Shown piece by piece: positions 11,742-22,700 of a stretch of DNA of 64,000 nt (its first letter is position 1; the number at the start of each line of letters is the position of its first letter). The notes beneath the pieces were generated by a model. That model was given only the letters and a program-made list of their open reading frames with translations, was not told the DNA's origin and did no database searches. A program made the position numbers and the translations under genes. Origin of the DNA: Anodontia alba (Eukaryota > Mollusca > Bivalvia > Lucinida > Lucinidae); the NCBI GenBank assembly GCA_964016985.1, contig OZ024823.1:27501095-27565094 (forward strand), given 5' to 3'.

Positions 11742-12269
11742 ATACCTTAGGAGGAATAAAGATGAAAGGAATAAAATATTAGGTCAGAAAACTAGAAGAA
11801 GCTGCGGGTATGTCTGTACCATGTCTCATAATTAAAGAAGCCAACCTCCTCCTCCCAACCTTCACAATATCCATAGTTTGAAGGGCAAAATTCAACGCAT
11901 CCCCGTTCAAAAGTAAGACTTGTCACAATTTTTTGTGGCAAAGAGATCAAAGAGATACACAAAGGCTGCTATTTTCTAATAACTGTGTGAATATAGCATT
12001 CTGATAAAGTACAAATATCCCTGTAAAAACAAAATCGCACAAGTTTCACCTTAGCTGCCATTTTGAGCATAAAACCTTATACCGAACCGAAAATGCCGGT
12101 TCTACTAATATATGAAATAGACGAAAATGTTGCAAAATATAGCGAAATGGAGGTGCTAATATCCGAATTGTAGATACATTGTGGAATGTGGCGAAACGTA
12201 GCGATTTTAATTGGTGTTGTCTTAATACAATAAGAAATGTAGCGCCAATAGTCTGCAGCATTTTGACAG
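11742..12269. other. Unrecognised sequence
   Basis: No gene is seen. Short self-similar phrases (gcgaaatggaggtgctaata, gcgaaacgtagcga) hint at an old repeat. Confidence 0.4.
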
Positions 12270-12787
12270 ACTTATTACTTGCTATCTTTTTATGAGCCTA
12301 TGTAGAAGTCGCTACTTTGTGACAAATAATCTGGCATTATGCACCAGACTACAATGGTCTGTTATTATAGCAAACCGTTTTACTACTTATTCTAGAAATT
12401 ACATAAATGAATTAATATATATCTGTGTAATATATAATACATCTCATATTTCATATTAGGTATCTATATCTATAAGATAACACACATGTTAAATAAAATA
12501 TATTTTATGCCAATTAAGATATCTGATACAGTTTAATAGATATCTATATTCTATTTCAGACTTCTAATATGTTCTGTTATCGGATATATAATATACAGTA
12601 TTTAGATATCTTATGTACAAGATATAATAGGTCTTATCAATATTCAAATATCTACGCTATCTTTTTTATCCAAATACATAGGCCTAAGAAATAGTATTTA
12701 ACATGGAAGATATCTGATATGCTATCAATAAAGAATATAATTATCTTTTACAACATGTATAAGACATTTTATTTAGGTTATATTAGA

Positions 12788-12815
12788 TATTGTCTACGCC
12801 ACGGGCGTAGACAAT
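12788..12815. repeat. Short inverted repeat
   Basis: attgtctacgcc and ggcgtagacaat form a 12-bp stem around ac(g). It looks like a MITE footprint or the tip of a lost palindrome. Confidence 0.5.
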
Positions 12816-13037
12816 CTTAGTTTGCCATTTCTCCGGAAGCACTTTATGAAAGGTCTTGGATTAGTCTTTTGCTGTTTTCGATGGACTGCTCAGGGTTATT
12901 ATAATCAAAAAAAGGTAAGAGAAAATGAGTATTAGCTTTCACCTGAAATGAGTATAGCAGATACTTATTTCAGCTTTCACAAAAAGCTTTGTCTGCGCTC
13001 AGCACATAATGAAGCCTCCATAACTTCTTGTATATGA

Positions 13038-13081
<44 letters not shown>

Positions 13082-13272
13082 TATATATAGTTTAACTGGT
13101 AAAGACTGGATCAGCCATTTTAATGTGAGGGATCAACTATTATTTGTAGTTTTCCCCTCAGAATTATACAAGATATCTGTTATGTTAATAAATGAAAACA
13201 TATTTGTTACCTGAATAGTTTATATGCTATATAGGACATCTAATTTAGTAAATAAGTATTTTGTATCCTTAT

Positions 13273-13379
13273 TTGCACTATATAAGATATCTTAATTAGT
13301 ACATTAGATATATTATAAAGTATTTTGTATCCTTTATAATATATCTAATGTACTAATTAAGATATCTTATATAGTGCAA
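13273..13379. repeat. Perfect 48-bp-stem hairpin
   Basis: The arm at 13273-13320 (ttgcactatataagatatct...) and the arm at 13332-13379 are exact reverse complements around an 11-base loop (tattttgtatc). No mismatch was found, so it is young or maintained. Confidence 0.85.
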
Positions 13380-13982
13380 TTTACACGATACCTTATATCA
13401 AAAATATCTAATATAATATATGTTATCTTATTGATTATGTTAGCTAGCTTATATTGCATACAAGATATCATATTTAGTTAGTAAAATATCTTGCGTATGC
13501 AGGTATAAATATATACACCATGATATTCTATTTATTGTATCAGATATCTTAATTAGTATATAGCATATATGATGCCTTAAGATATGTTCAGAGTCACATA
13601 GGGGCTACGCCCTTAATTGAAGATATATTTAGTTAAGGGCGTATCCCCTATGTTGTGACCCTGTTGCCTGGCTGCGTTAAAAATCTAACTGATTGATTGA
13701 TTGATTCAGTTAAGTTTGAGTAACAGAGTTGCCTCCTTTCTGGGAAAGGGTAGGCAACTCTGCTTGCCGTCTGTTCATTTTGTAGCTGTTTAATTATATT
13801 TGTCTGACTTTCCTTTTGGTGTTGGGGGGCTTGATGTGGATCTGATTGTATCATTTCCGGGGTTCATATATTTACTTATGTGTTTTATCAAATAAGATAT
13901 CCAATACGGCGTTTACGTTTCACAGTTAATCCGTTATGCCAGAACCTGTTCAAATTATCAGGACTTCATGGAGGGTGGGAAA

Positions 13983-14134
13983 GTGCTCACTACAAAGTTG
14001 TTGAGCCAGGGGTATAAAAAAACCAAACTGGTAGCAACAAGAAGTTCTATGGTAGACATCATGATCTAGTCAATCCCTACAATGTGGCAGTTTCCAGAAT
14101 TGTTTCTGATGTTTTTGCCAGTGACGCGCCATAA
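13983..14134 (+). pseudogene. Retroelement protein scrap, frameshifted
   Basis: The plus strand reads LTTKLLSQGYKKTKLVAT and then, after a one-base frame change near 14041, KFYGRHHDLVNPYN...SDVFA. This resembles the C-terminal segment following the reverse transcriptase in retroelement polyproteins common in marine invertebrate genomes. The class (DIRS-like or other) cannot be settled from 50 residues. Confidence 0.45.
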
Positions 14135-14510
14135 GTAGACTTCCCAAATCCCGGACATACGCTTCTACCGATATTTCCTTCGTTCAGGCATACGGGCACG
14201 GTGGGCGAAGCTTGCTTACCAAGTAATGCTTACTATCCGCGGACGCCTGATTACACCCTTTGTTCTGGGGTCCATGTCTGTTGGTCTGAACATTCTGATT
14301 CGTCATTCGTTTATGGATTTATGCGTTTGGATTACGGCTTTGGTACCATGACCGCAACTACATATAGTAAATAAGATACCATGTCCAATATAAGATATAT
14401 AATGTGGTAAATACAATATCTGAAGTAGTATATTAATATGTTAGATGTAGAATACCCTAGTTTAGGATATCTTATATTCTATAAAGATATTTGATATACA
14501 TGTAATATAC

Positions 14511-14953
14511 GAGGTATCTATTTTACATAATAAATATTAAAACGAATTGTCATAGGCAATGCGAAAATTAGAAAGAGTGTAGAAGATATCCAGGGTGCCA
14601 CAATCACAGGCAATAATCTACTAATGCAACCAAGAGGAAAAGTAAACAAACTATAGCAGATAGCAAATAATATTAATATGGGATATCCACAGGAATGGCC
14701 ACAATTATGAAACACAGCCCTCTCAAGGCACCGAATGAAGCTAGAATGACACAAAACGAAACTGATCAACGAAAACAGAACAAACAAAACAAAGAGGAAC
14801 TGCAACAGAAATACCGCCTCGGAATGGTCAACTGTTAAACTGTTAGGGTGTGTGGTGGTGGTTTAAACACAATTTAACGAGCCCTCAACCCTTACCCTTA
14901 ATCCTGATACAGTTCCAGCTACATGTACGGTTCTACGCAAACAACTGTATCAT
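14511..14953. other. Unrecognised sequence
   Basis: Contains a 95-codon hydrophobic open frame on the minus strand (14805-14518) with no family resemblance and no neighbours supporting it. I see no gene. Confidence 0.4.
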
Positions 14954-15478
14954 CACGAAAACATGCCTATATAATCTTGATCCCTATATAGTAAAACTGG
15001 TGTTTACAGGGGTAAACATAGTCTGGCCCCAGACCCTTTCTTTATTTTTCTTTATTTTTCTTTTCTTTCTTTTTCTTCTTCCTTTTTTTTGAGGGGACAC
15101 ACACTTGTATAGCTTGTAGAATTTTTGTTTACTTCAGTCCCTTGGCTAGAAAGAAACTGTTCAGCCATAGGTAACTTGAAGTTGGATTAAAGAGGATCAT
15201 GGTAAAAACAATAATGTAGAGGAAGAGAGAAATAGATATAAAGCAAAAACGAGTGGAGCCAGTCTAGGGTAAACATTATTTTTCTCATTTCTGCTCAAAA
15301 ACATAGATTGTAGGTACTCGTTAGAACCACCTCGCCGAGTACCCACAATCTATGTTTTGAGCAGAAATATGAAAAACATCAGAGTTTTTTTTTTTTATCT
15401 CGGAACATTTTCATTTCTTGGTGGTAGAATTTTCAGTATATTTGGATAGGCGTGTTTTCGTAATGTATTGCTGGCACT
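14954..15478. mobile_element. Family B hairpin MITE, copy 2, interrupted
   Basis: Left end cgaaaacatgcctatataat, right end ggataggcgtgttttcgtaa and the usual central hairpin (about 15288-15371). It is split by the insertion at 15019-15266. Confidence 0.85.
15019..15266. mobile_element. Small hAT-like MITE with 9-bp target duplication
   Basis: Flanked by gggtaaaca at 15010-15018 and 15267-15275. The ends tagtctggcccca / tggagccagtcta are inverted repeats with two mismatches. The host, a family B element, reads through cleanly when this piece is removed. Assignment to hAT rests only on target length and is tentative. Confidence 0.75.
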
Positions 15479-16604
15479 ATATTAAGGATTAAATAGCTAA
15501 TCCATCAGTGGATCAACAGAGAAAAAAATAACTTTCTTTCTCATTTTTAACTTAAACAAATGCTGTATGAGATATTAGTCAATCACGTAGCAATGCTTAG
15601 AGTCTCTGCTTATCGATTTTAAACTGCTGAACAGTTATTGCATCCTATGCACGTATATATAAAATACACATATTTGTAATGTTTGTTTTATGTTCTTTTC
15701 TGTTGGGTTGTACTTGTTTCATCTATATATTACTAGTAATAGAATGTTTTTTGAGCTAAAAGTGTTACCCTGTGAAAATATTGTATAAATAAAAAATATT
15801 AACACTGCAGTCGGTCGTATTCGATCATTACTCGAATGCAGCCGGTTTTGCAGGTTAGACCACTAAGGGGCAATTTTGTCTCAGTTATGAGATATTTAAC
15901 CTGCACATGGGATGTCTCTCTATAAACAGGTATACCCTCCTGTTAAGTCCAAAAAGGTCCATTCCATCGATTTTGACGATTTATGTGAGGGTCACCGATA
16001 TGGCTTAACTGGACGAAATTAGACGAATTGTATGCCATGTGTTCCGAAATAAATAAAAGTATTTTGGTGGATATGCAAACAGCGACGACCCGTTTCAGTC
16101 CGCACAATACCGCATGCTCATCCGTTGTAATCCGTTGTTATACGTAACCAACATAATCCAATTATCCGAACATTACAGGTCCCAATCATGCAGGCTGCAA
16201 GTATACACAGACTGATCTGTGACTGTGCTGCGCAATATTATCCAGGCACTGTTTCACATGACGAGGTTCATTTGGTATCAGATTATTTTATAGAAAGTTT
16301 CAATATTTTCCTGTGTTTTCTTTCATACTTTAATCACTGGGAGGAGGTGGGGCTCGGGAGGTGGGGTCTGTAACATTAATAAGTATGGTACAGACGTGCC
16401 GCTGGAATAGCCCTCGCTTTTGATCAAAAGGTAAGCTTTCCATGCTCTTTGTGTATAATTAGGTCTGCTATCTCCCAGCTCTGTATATGAACAGCCTTCT
16501 TAATTATCTATTTTTCATCTAGCAACAAAAATCAGTTACCAAGGCAGAACTGACTCTTGAGATTACTGCATTAATAAAGCCGTGGCCACTTACCACACCA
16601 GGCG

Positions 16605-16608
<4 letters not shown>
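15479..16608. other. Unrecognised sequence
   Basis: No gene or recurrent repeat recognised. A short frame at 16188-16373 has no visible family features. Confidence 0.4.

Positions 16609-16675
<67 letters not shown>
16609..16675. repeat. (AC)n microsatellite, about 33 copies
   Basis: Uninterrupted ac dinucleotides. Confidence 0.98.
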
Positions 16676-16678
<3 letters not shown>

Positions 16679-17229
16679 GAATCTAGAGTAAAAGAACGTG
16701 AAATTATATGAATAGTTATTAAATCCTCATAAAAGCATATGAATATGGTACCTTTTTGCAAACAAATATATGAATAGGTATATATTTTAATATTTGCAGC
16801 ATATATGAATAGTAAGGGTCAGAAAAAAATCCAGCCGCACGTCTGTACCATATCGAAGATTAAGAGCCCAAAGGCCCACCCCCCACCCCCGCCCACTCCG
16901 CCCCGCCCCCGTCTGTAATGCAAAAACAAGAAATAGTTTGTTAGGTATTAAATCAGAACTGAAAGAAAAAAAAAAAAACAACAAAAAAAAACAACAACAA
17001 TAAAACAAAAACATTGATATATATTTCTTTTTTTTTTTTCGGTTTGATCTTGCTGACACAAAATTGTAATGCGTCTGGTCCCATATGCGTCTGTACAGTC
17101 TGATCTGGTCCGTTTTCTGCTACAAATGTAGTGACGAAAGTATACTCTTTCTATTCGCAAACTTTTTAGACTGGGCTTTTGCAGAGGCCAGCTTCTTTGT
17201 CAGTGTTCGTACATGTAATACAACATTTA
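16676..17229. other. Unrecognised sequence with C-rich and A-rich runs
   Basis: Holds a C-rich stretch (16868-16911) and A-rich/T-rich runs (16963-17040). No gene is seen. Confidence 0.4.
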
Positions 17230-17463
17230 TTAACCCATTTTAGACTAAATAACCACGCTCCACACACTATGTATATATTGAAGAGTCGAATTTCAATTTT
17301 AAGTATGTCAAGCTATATGATTTAAATAGCCCTAGAGAAAAATGCCTTCAGTATTTGCAATCAATGGAGACCCTGATCAGGCGCTGCATTCTGTGGCGTC
17401 TGATCTGGGTCTGCAGTGTTTGCCAATTACATTTTTGGGATCTCCAGGCTAAATTGGGTTATT
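17230..17463. mobile_element. Family K MITE, copy 1
   Basis: Ends ttaacccattttagac / ggctaaattgggtta are inverted repeats. Internal text tttcaattttaagtatgtca and the central gatctgggtctgcagtgttt match the copy at 21030-21262. Confidence 0.75.
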
Positions 17464-18370
17464 CTGCGATGGCACAGATCACCCTGTGCATCCACGTAGG
17501 TGCATTAGATCGTTTACTGTCCGTTGATATATTCTAGGATATCCATTGCCCAGTGTGTCTGTTGCCGGACAGCAAGGTTCCTTGCCAAACTGCACGTATG
17601 CGCAAAATAATCTATGTCTATACTGTTCGTATGTGCTCCGAACTCAGTTATCTGATGCTCACGTGCAGTGATGGACTGTGTGACGCCGCACAGGTCCAGG
17701 TCGAGTAGACCTCTGTTTTCAGTATACCTGTAATAGGTTCAGAATCAGAATCAGAATCAGAATATTTTACTGGTGATACAGCAAGTGATGTGAATCTGGC
17801 GACAGGGTCCTCAAAACTTTCAGCAGAGGATATTACAGATGCAGGGAGGAGAGTGCATTCCAATCCCTAATGGTGTGTGGGAAGAAACTGTACTTGTAAA
17901 TGTACGTCAGTTCTAGCATATGGCACTTGAAATGCTGATTCAGTTAAACAGTCAAATGATCAAAAATATAACCTACACTGTGCAGGAGTACGGAAAAACG
18001 TTTACGGCCGCTACAGGGCATTTAACACCAGCTGTAGTGAAGTCAAATTTCATACGCTTCATAAAAAGAATCCTTTTATCAACATTTCAGACATCATCTT
18101 TCTCTTTCTTTTAACCGCTACAGCCAGTCATATTTGACTATTATCCACAGGGATTCGATTTTGTTTTGTCATTGTTCGTTCCTCATCTCTTCTAGCACCA
18201 GAGGACAGTTCATTAACTACTGCGTTAGGTACCACGTCCAGCTATTTTAGTAATTTCTACTGAGATTTGACATATTACTACAAAACGGTTGGCCGGAATG
18301 TCTAAGAGAAATTTCGGTACTTTGGAACTACCATCACTGAAGGTCGCCTTATACTATCTAACTTTACCCT
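17464..18370. other. Mostly unrecognised; hexamer microsatellite
   Basis: (cagaat)n lies at 17738-17764, followed by phrases (tattttactggtgatacag, gtgtgggaagaaactgtact) that look like an old dispersed repeat. No gene is recognised. Confidence 0.45.
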
Positions 18371-18715
18371 ACTGTGCTTTCGACATCTTTCAGAAAGTCA
18401 TTTTTTTGCTTGGCGCTTTACACAGAAGAAGTAAATTTGCAAATTTTTGTCATGATTTAATGCAAAACCATTTGTCGTAACTACCTATGTACAAAAAATT
18501 TTATTCTAGTCATTGGTTTTTAAAAAATCAAAATTTTCACTTTTTCCCATAGTAAAAATGGAGCCAAATCATGCAGAAATCTATAGGGTAGATAACTTGG
18601 AGCCAAATTTTCAACAAGTTCCACTTGTTCAATTTTTCTGAAATTTTCACTATATTGTTGTAAAACATCAATAATGCAAATTCAGCAAAGAAAAGTAAAA
18701 AATATTTTCTTAGAC

Positions 18716-18746
<31 letters not shown>

Positions 18747-18948
18747 CTTTACTATAGAAATTGCATAGGTCAGACCAATTTTTGGCCGTAACTTTAATTT
18801 TTGTGTAAATATTTGAGAACAAAACACAGAAACATAAAAGACAAATGGTTTCTGATAAGATATGGTCAATCAGAACAAAATATTTTCATTTAAAATAAAA
18901 CGCCAAGCAAAAAACGTCTTTCCAAGAGATGTCGAAAGCACAGTAAGC
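18371..18948. repeat. Large inverted repeat, arms about 50-110 bp
   Basis: ctgtgctttcgacatctttc with ttttttgcttggcg at 18376-18418 is mirrored by cgccaagcaaaaaacg with gagatgtcgaaagcacag at 18901-18944. Weaker matching continues inward to aaaccatttgtc near 18469/18844. The interior has a run of about 26 A at 18717. It is probably an old inverted-repeat transposon. Confidence 0.65.
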
Positions 18949-18977
18949 TTCTAACGTTAACTAAGGAGGAAAAAGTG

Positions 18978-19050
18978 CGCCTGATGCAGGAATCGAACCC
19001 GCGACCCCCTGCTTGCAAGTCAGGTGCTCTACCAACTGAACTAACCAGGC
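18978..19050 (-). tRNA. tRNA-Ala(TGC)-like gene or pseudogene
   Basis: The minus strand folds as a 73-base cloverleaf. The acceptor gcctggt/atcaggc pairs in all seven positions, followed by the D arm gttc/gagc and an anticodon arm with loop cttgcaa (anticodon tgc). The T arm is gcggg-ttcgatt-cctgc. A/B-box-like promoters lie inside, and a ttttt terminator begins about four bases after the 3' end. Oddities: one A-G mismatch closes the anticodon loop, and the alanine identity pair G3-U70 is replaced by C-G. It may therefore be a pseudogene or a tRNA-derived repeat head. Confidence 0.55.
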
Positions 19051-19331
19051 CGACAGTCCTGCCAATCACCACACTATCCTGTTCTTTCCAGGTTGTCATC
19101 AAATTACTCCATTCGATACATTTCACATATTAACACTTCAACTTGGGTATTTTACCTCCATTTCGCTACAGTTCGCAACTTGGTAGGCTCTATTTCGCAT
19201 ATTAGAATGACCTTGCTATCTGGAGCTGAGAACCAGTAAAGTGCCAAGTTTTACCCATTGGTGTCAAACACTAGCAAAACTGAGCTGAAAAAAATGAAAA
19301 ATATTCACCTATCGGTTATTTGAAACATACA
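19051..19331 (+). promoter_or_regulatory. 5' flank of POMT2, probably promoter/5' UTR
   Basis: Sequence between the tRNA-like unit and the POMT2 start codon. No TATA box or other core-promoter element stands out. The reading frame is open back to a tga at 19281, so a slightly longer N-terminus cannot be excluded, but no ATG precedes 19332 in that frame. A separate upstream UTR exon is also possible. Confidence 0.3.
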
Positions 19332-19768
19332 ATGGCAGAAAATAGTTCAGGAATACCCGTGAAACGCAGAACAACGTCTTGTATCAATGATCAGTCTTTG
19401 AATCTGGATGGAAAACTTCAGAAACCCAAAAGCCAAACAAAATTTGAAACTTCCCACAAAACAGAACCAACTGAAAAATCTGACAGTCTGGCACAAGAAC
19501 AATTAACATCACAAAGTAGCTTTGATAGAAACAATGAAATGAAAGAAACCTTGGGACGCTGTTATAAACATCCTTTAAAAGAGGATGGTGATGCAGCTGT
19601 GAAAGAGGAAAGATTAAAAGATGCAGGTTCAGCAACGGAACGGCCCAATACTTTAGTGGATATCCATGATAGTGGCCAAACAGTTTTATATTATCTTGTG
19701 TTAATATTCATGACAGCTCTAGGATTATTAACAAGACTTTATAGAATTGAAATTCCACCATGGATTTG
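19332..19768 (+). CDS. POMT2: POMT2 exon 1 (coding part), residues 1-146
   Basis: The start ATG gives [13 protein letters not shown]. Residues 1-115 are hydrophilic, rich in Ser, Lys, Glu and Thr, and poorly conserved in this family. [17 protein letters not shown] (about 117-133) is the first membrane segment. The exon ends ...PPWI plus two bases before gtatgg. The split codon TG|C restores the Cys of the ICWDETH block. Intron 1 is 1061 bases. Confidence 0.95.
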
Positions 19769-22700
19769 GTATGGCTGCAGTGTTACGCTCATCTCATTAC
19801 TTCCTACTATTTCCTAACTTCTGCTTTTGTCAGTTGATACTTCCTTCCACTTTCTGAAAATTTTGCTATATTTAAACATTCTCTCTAACAAAAAGCAAAG
19901 GCCTTGATCAGACTTCCACAGATGTAAAGAGCCTTAAGAAAAGATGCTTTTTTTTCTGCCAAAAGTACACATCAACCTCTTTATAACACGGTTCATTAGA
20001 AAGATGGATCCCAAGAATGTATAGATTCTTTACATAGATAATCTTTACATTTTTGTTTGCATATAACATGGTTGTTTAACTAACAGGGTTTATGCTTTGG
20101 ACCCCAACAATAGTGTTATAAAAGGTTGTGGTGTATTGATATTTTCGTTAATTCTCCACAAAGCCAAATTATAAGCTGTACGGGTACTCGCTATCTTTTT
20201 TATCTTCCAATACTGCGTATGCTCTTGCAGGAATTTTTGACAGGCCTTCCTGGGTATAAACCAGTACTAAGCAATGTGGACCAAAAAGCAAATGCCCCAA
20301 CCAGACGCACAGATGTAAAGAGCCTTTAGATAAGATCTTGCTTTTTTCAGCCATAAGTATTGATATTTTCATTATTTCTCCACAAAACCATTATAAGCTG
20401 TAGATACTCACTATCTTCTTTCATCTTCTCTTGCAGGCATTTTTGGCAGGCCTTCCTAGGAATAAACCAGTACTAAGCAATGTGGATAAAGTGTCTTGCT
20501 CAAGGATATGTACATAACTTGGTGCTAGCTGGGGTTGAACCTGCTAACCCTCAATCTTGAATCTGACACTTTACCACTGCATCACAGTGCTCCACACTAG
20601 AAGAGCCTCAGGAAAGTGCTTCTAATGAGTACCATAAAATATGATGTTATTGAGACATATTTAACCTTTACCACTCCCTGGGCTAATTCAGAGATGACAT
20701 ATACTTGACTTCCCAGAAAATAGGCGTTAACATTTCAATTTGAAAATAAGAAAAACATTTTAAAATTTTGTCTGCCCTGCATGCTAAGTGTTATTTCTAT
20801 TTACTTTTCTTTTGTTTTGTGTTTTGCAGCTGGGATGAAACCCATTTTGGCAAGATGGGAAGTTGGTATATCAAACAGTCATTCTTCTTTGATGTACATC
20901 CTCCTCTTGGAAAGGTAGGTCACTACCCATGGCATCTGCAAAAACACCACACTTTTGTAGCATATGAGGGTAGTCTTGCCTTAGAGATATTACAGATGGA
21001 AATTTTTCCTTAGGTTTCCTGGCATTCTGATTATCCCATTTTGGACGGAATAGACTGCCTCCACTCTAAATATTTGAAGAGTTGAATTTCAATTTTAAGT
21101 ATGTCAGTCTATGTGATTTAGATATTCCAAAAGAAAAATGGCTACACTATAAATTGCAAACCAGGGAGACCCTGATCAGATTCCATATTCCATGGCATCT
21201 GATCTTGGTCTGCACTGTTTGCCAATTTCCATTTTCAGGGTCTTCAGACTAAAATGAGTTGATACTGTTGAAGGTGAAATATGTGCATATGTGATATTAA
21301 TTTTTCTTTGGACTTCCTTTCAAATTGTAAAAATAGTTTAAAATGATTGGTGGCAAACATCCAGGTATAATCAACACATACTAGTATGCCCAGTTGATGG
21401 CAAGCCATCGCAAATCCCCATGCTCAGTAATAATGTTAATAGCATGATGGACAGATGGATAAATGCGGGACAGAAAAATAATGTTGCTCTCGCACACCCT
21501 TACCATGTTTTTAAAAAAAAAACAATGGGGATTTTGTGAACATTTTCAGATGCAGGTTTTTAAGGGTTAAAATGAGAAGCTACAATATTTGTTTTCATAG
21601 AGAAATGAGAAAAAATGGTTTCTCCAGATACTCCTCTTTTTTTGGAGCTATGCATTTATCATCTGAATGTACCCTTATCTGGAGCTCTAGAAAGAATCTA
21701 TTGCTGTACTGATTTCATTTTATGTTTATAGATGCTGATTGGTCTGTCAGGTTATCTCACAGGCTATGACGGTCACTTCCCCTTTGACAAACCAGGAGAT
21801 GATTATAATGATGTCAACTATGTAGGGATGAGAATAGTGAGTCGGGGTTTTAAAATGACTATCCCATGTACTCCTTTATGAGGAGTAAAGGGCTCCTTTA
21901 ATAAGATTCAGGGGTTTGTTGTTTTAAAGAGTTTAACCTTTAAAACACTAATTGCAACTATACTTTAACAATTTAAAGTACTTTATTTATTTTTCAGAGA
22001 AAATAAGGCTTGACATTTCGGGTGAATTGTCTACAAAAACAATTCACATGAAAAGTTGTCTTATTTCCTCTGAAAAATGAAACTAATAGAATGTTGTCTG
22101 CTATGATTTGCTTAGTGCTTTTAGGGTTAACTATTGCCCAATTTTGATAATGCTTGCCTAGATTAAGTTACAAAGCCATAGATAAATGAAATTAATTTTG
22201 GAGTGGTCATACATGAATATGCATTACTCAGGACCCTTGCCCCTAACTTTTGAGGGTCAAGAACAATTAAGGTTTTGAGGGTTAAAACTGCCAAAATGCA
22301 AGTCAGGGAAAACCCTGTGAGTGATTTATTCTTACAGAGGCAGTTGATGGCATGTTGGAGTAGATTGGGTAATGGTCTCAAGAGTCATACATGTAGCTCC
22401 TGATAAAGCACTTTTTTCAACAAAAAAAAATATTAACCTTTAAAGCGCCAATCACAACAATTGTCGTCTGCTTTGTCTTCTGCTTGTGATTTTAAAAGTC
22501 ATTTCTGCAAACAGTGTGGACCCAGATCAGACTGCTCCTTTAGGAGCAGTCTGATCTGGGTCCACACTGTTTGCCGGTATGCAAAAAGTAGGTTTGAAAA
22601 GTTTGCAAGAATATTCAGCAGACGACATAAACAGACAACATTTTCAGATGCAGTTTTTCTTGGTGCTTTAAGGGTTAATATCTTTTCTAATTTCTTCACA

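Larger units (their letters stand above)
12270..14510. repeat. AT-rich block dense in agatatct-type palindromes
   Basis: Long stretches of tatctaatataagatatc-like sequence, with far more gatatc and tatata than the flanks. It is interrupted by a 36-bp A run at about 13039-13076 followed by (TA)n, a gtcacatagggg inverted pair (13591-13665) and a non-AT-rich island at about 13860-14370. No gene is seen apart from the retroelement scrap noted below. Confidence 0.65.

Noticed and set aside
14518..14805. 95-codon hydrophobic minus-strand frame as a membrane protein
   Set aside because: No family likeness, no splice or promoter context, and AT-rich sequence of this kind often gives hydrophobic frames.
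19320..19331. Upstream in-frame TTG at 19320 as the POMT2 start
   Set aside because: The ATG at 19332 is the first ATG in frame and is the normal eukaryotic choice.
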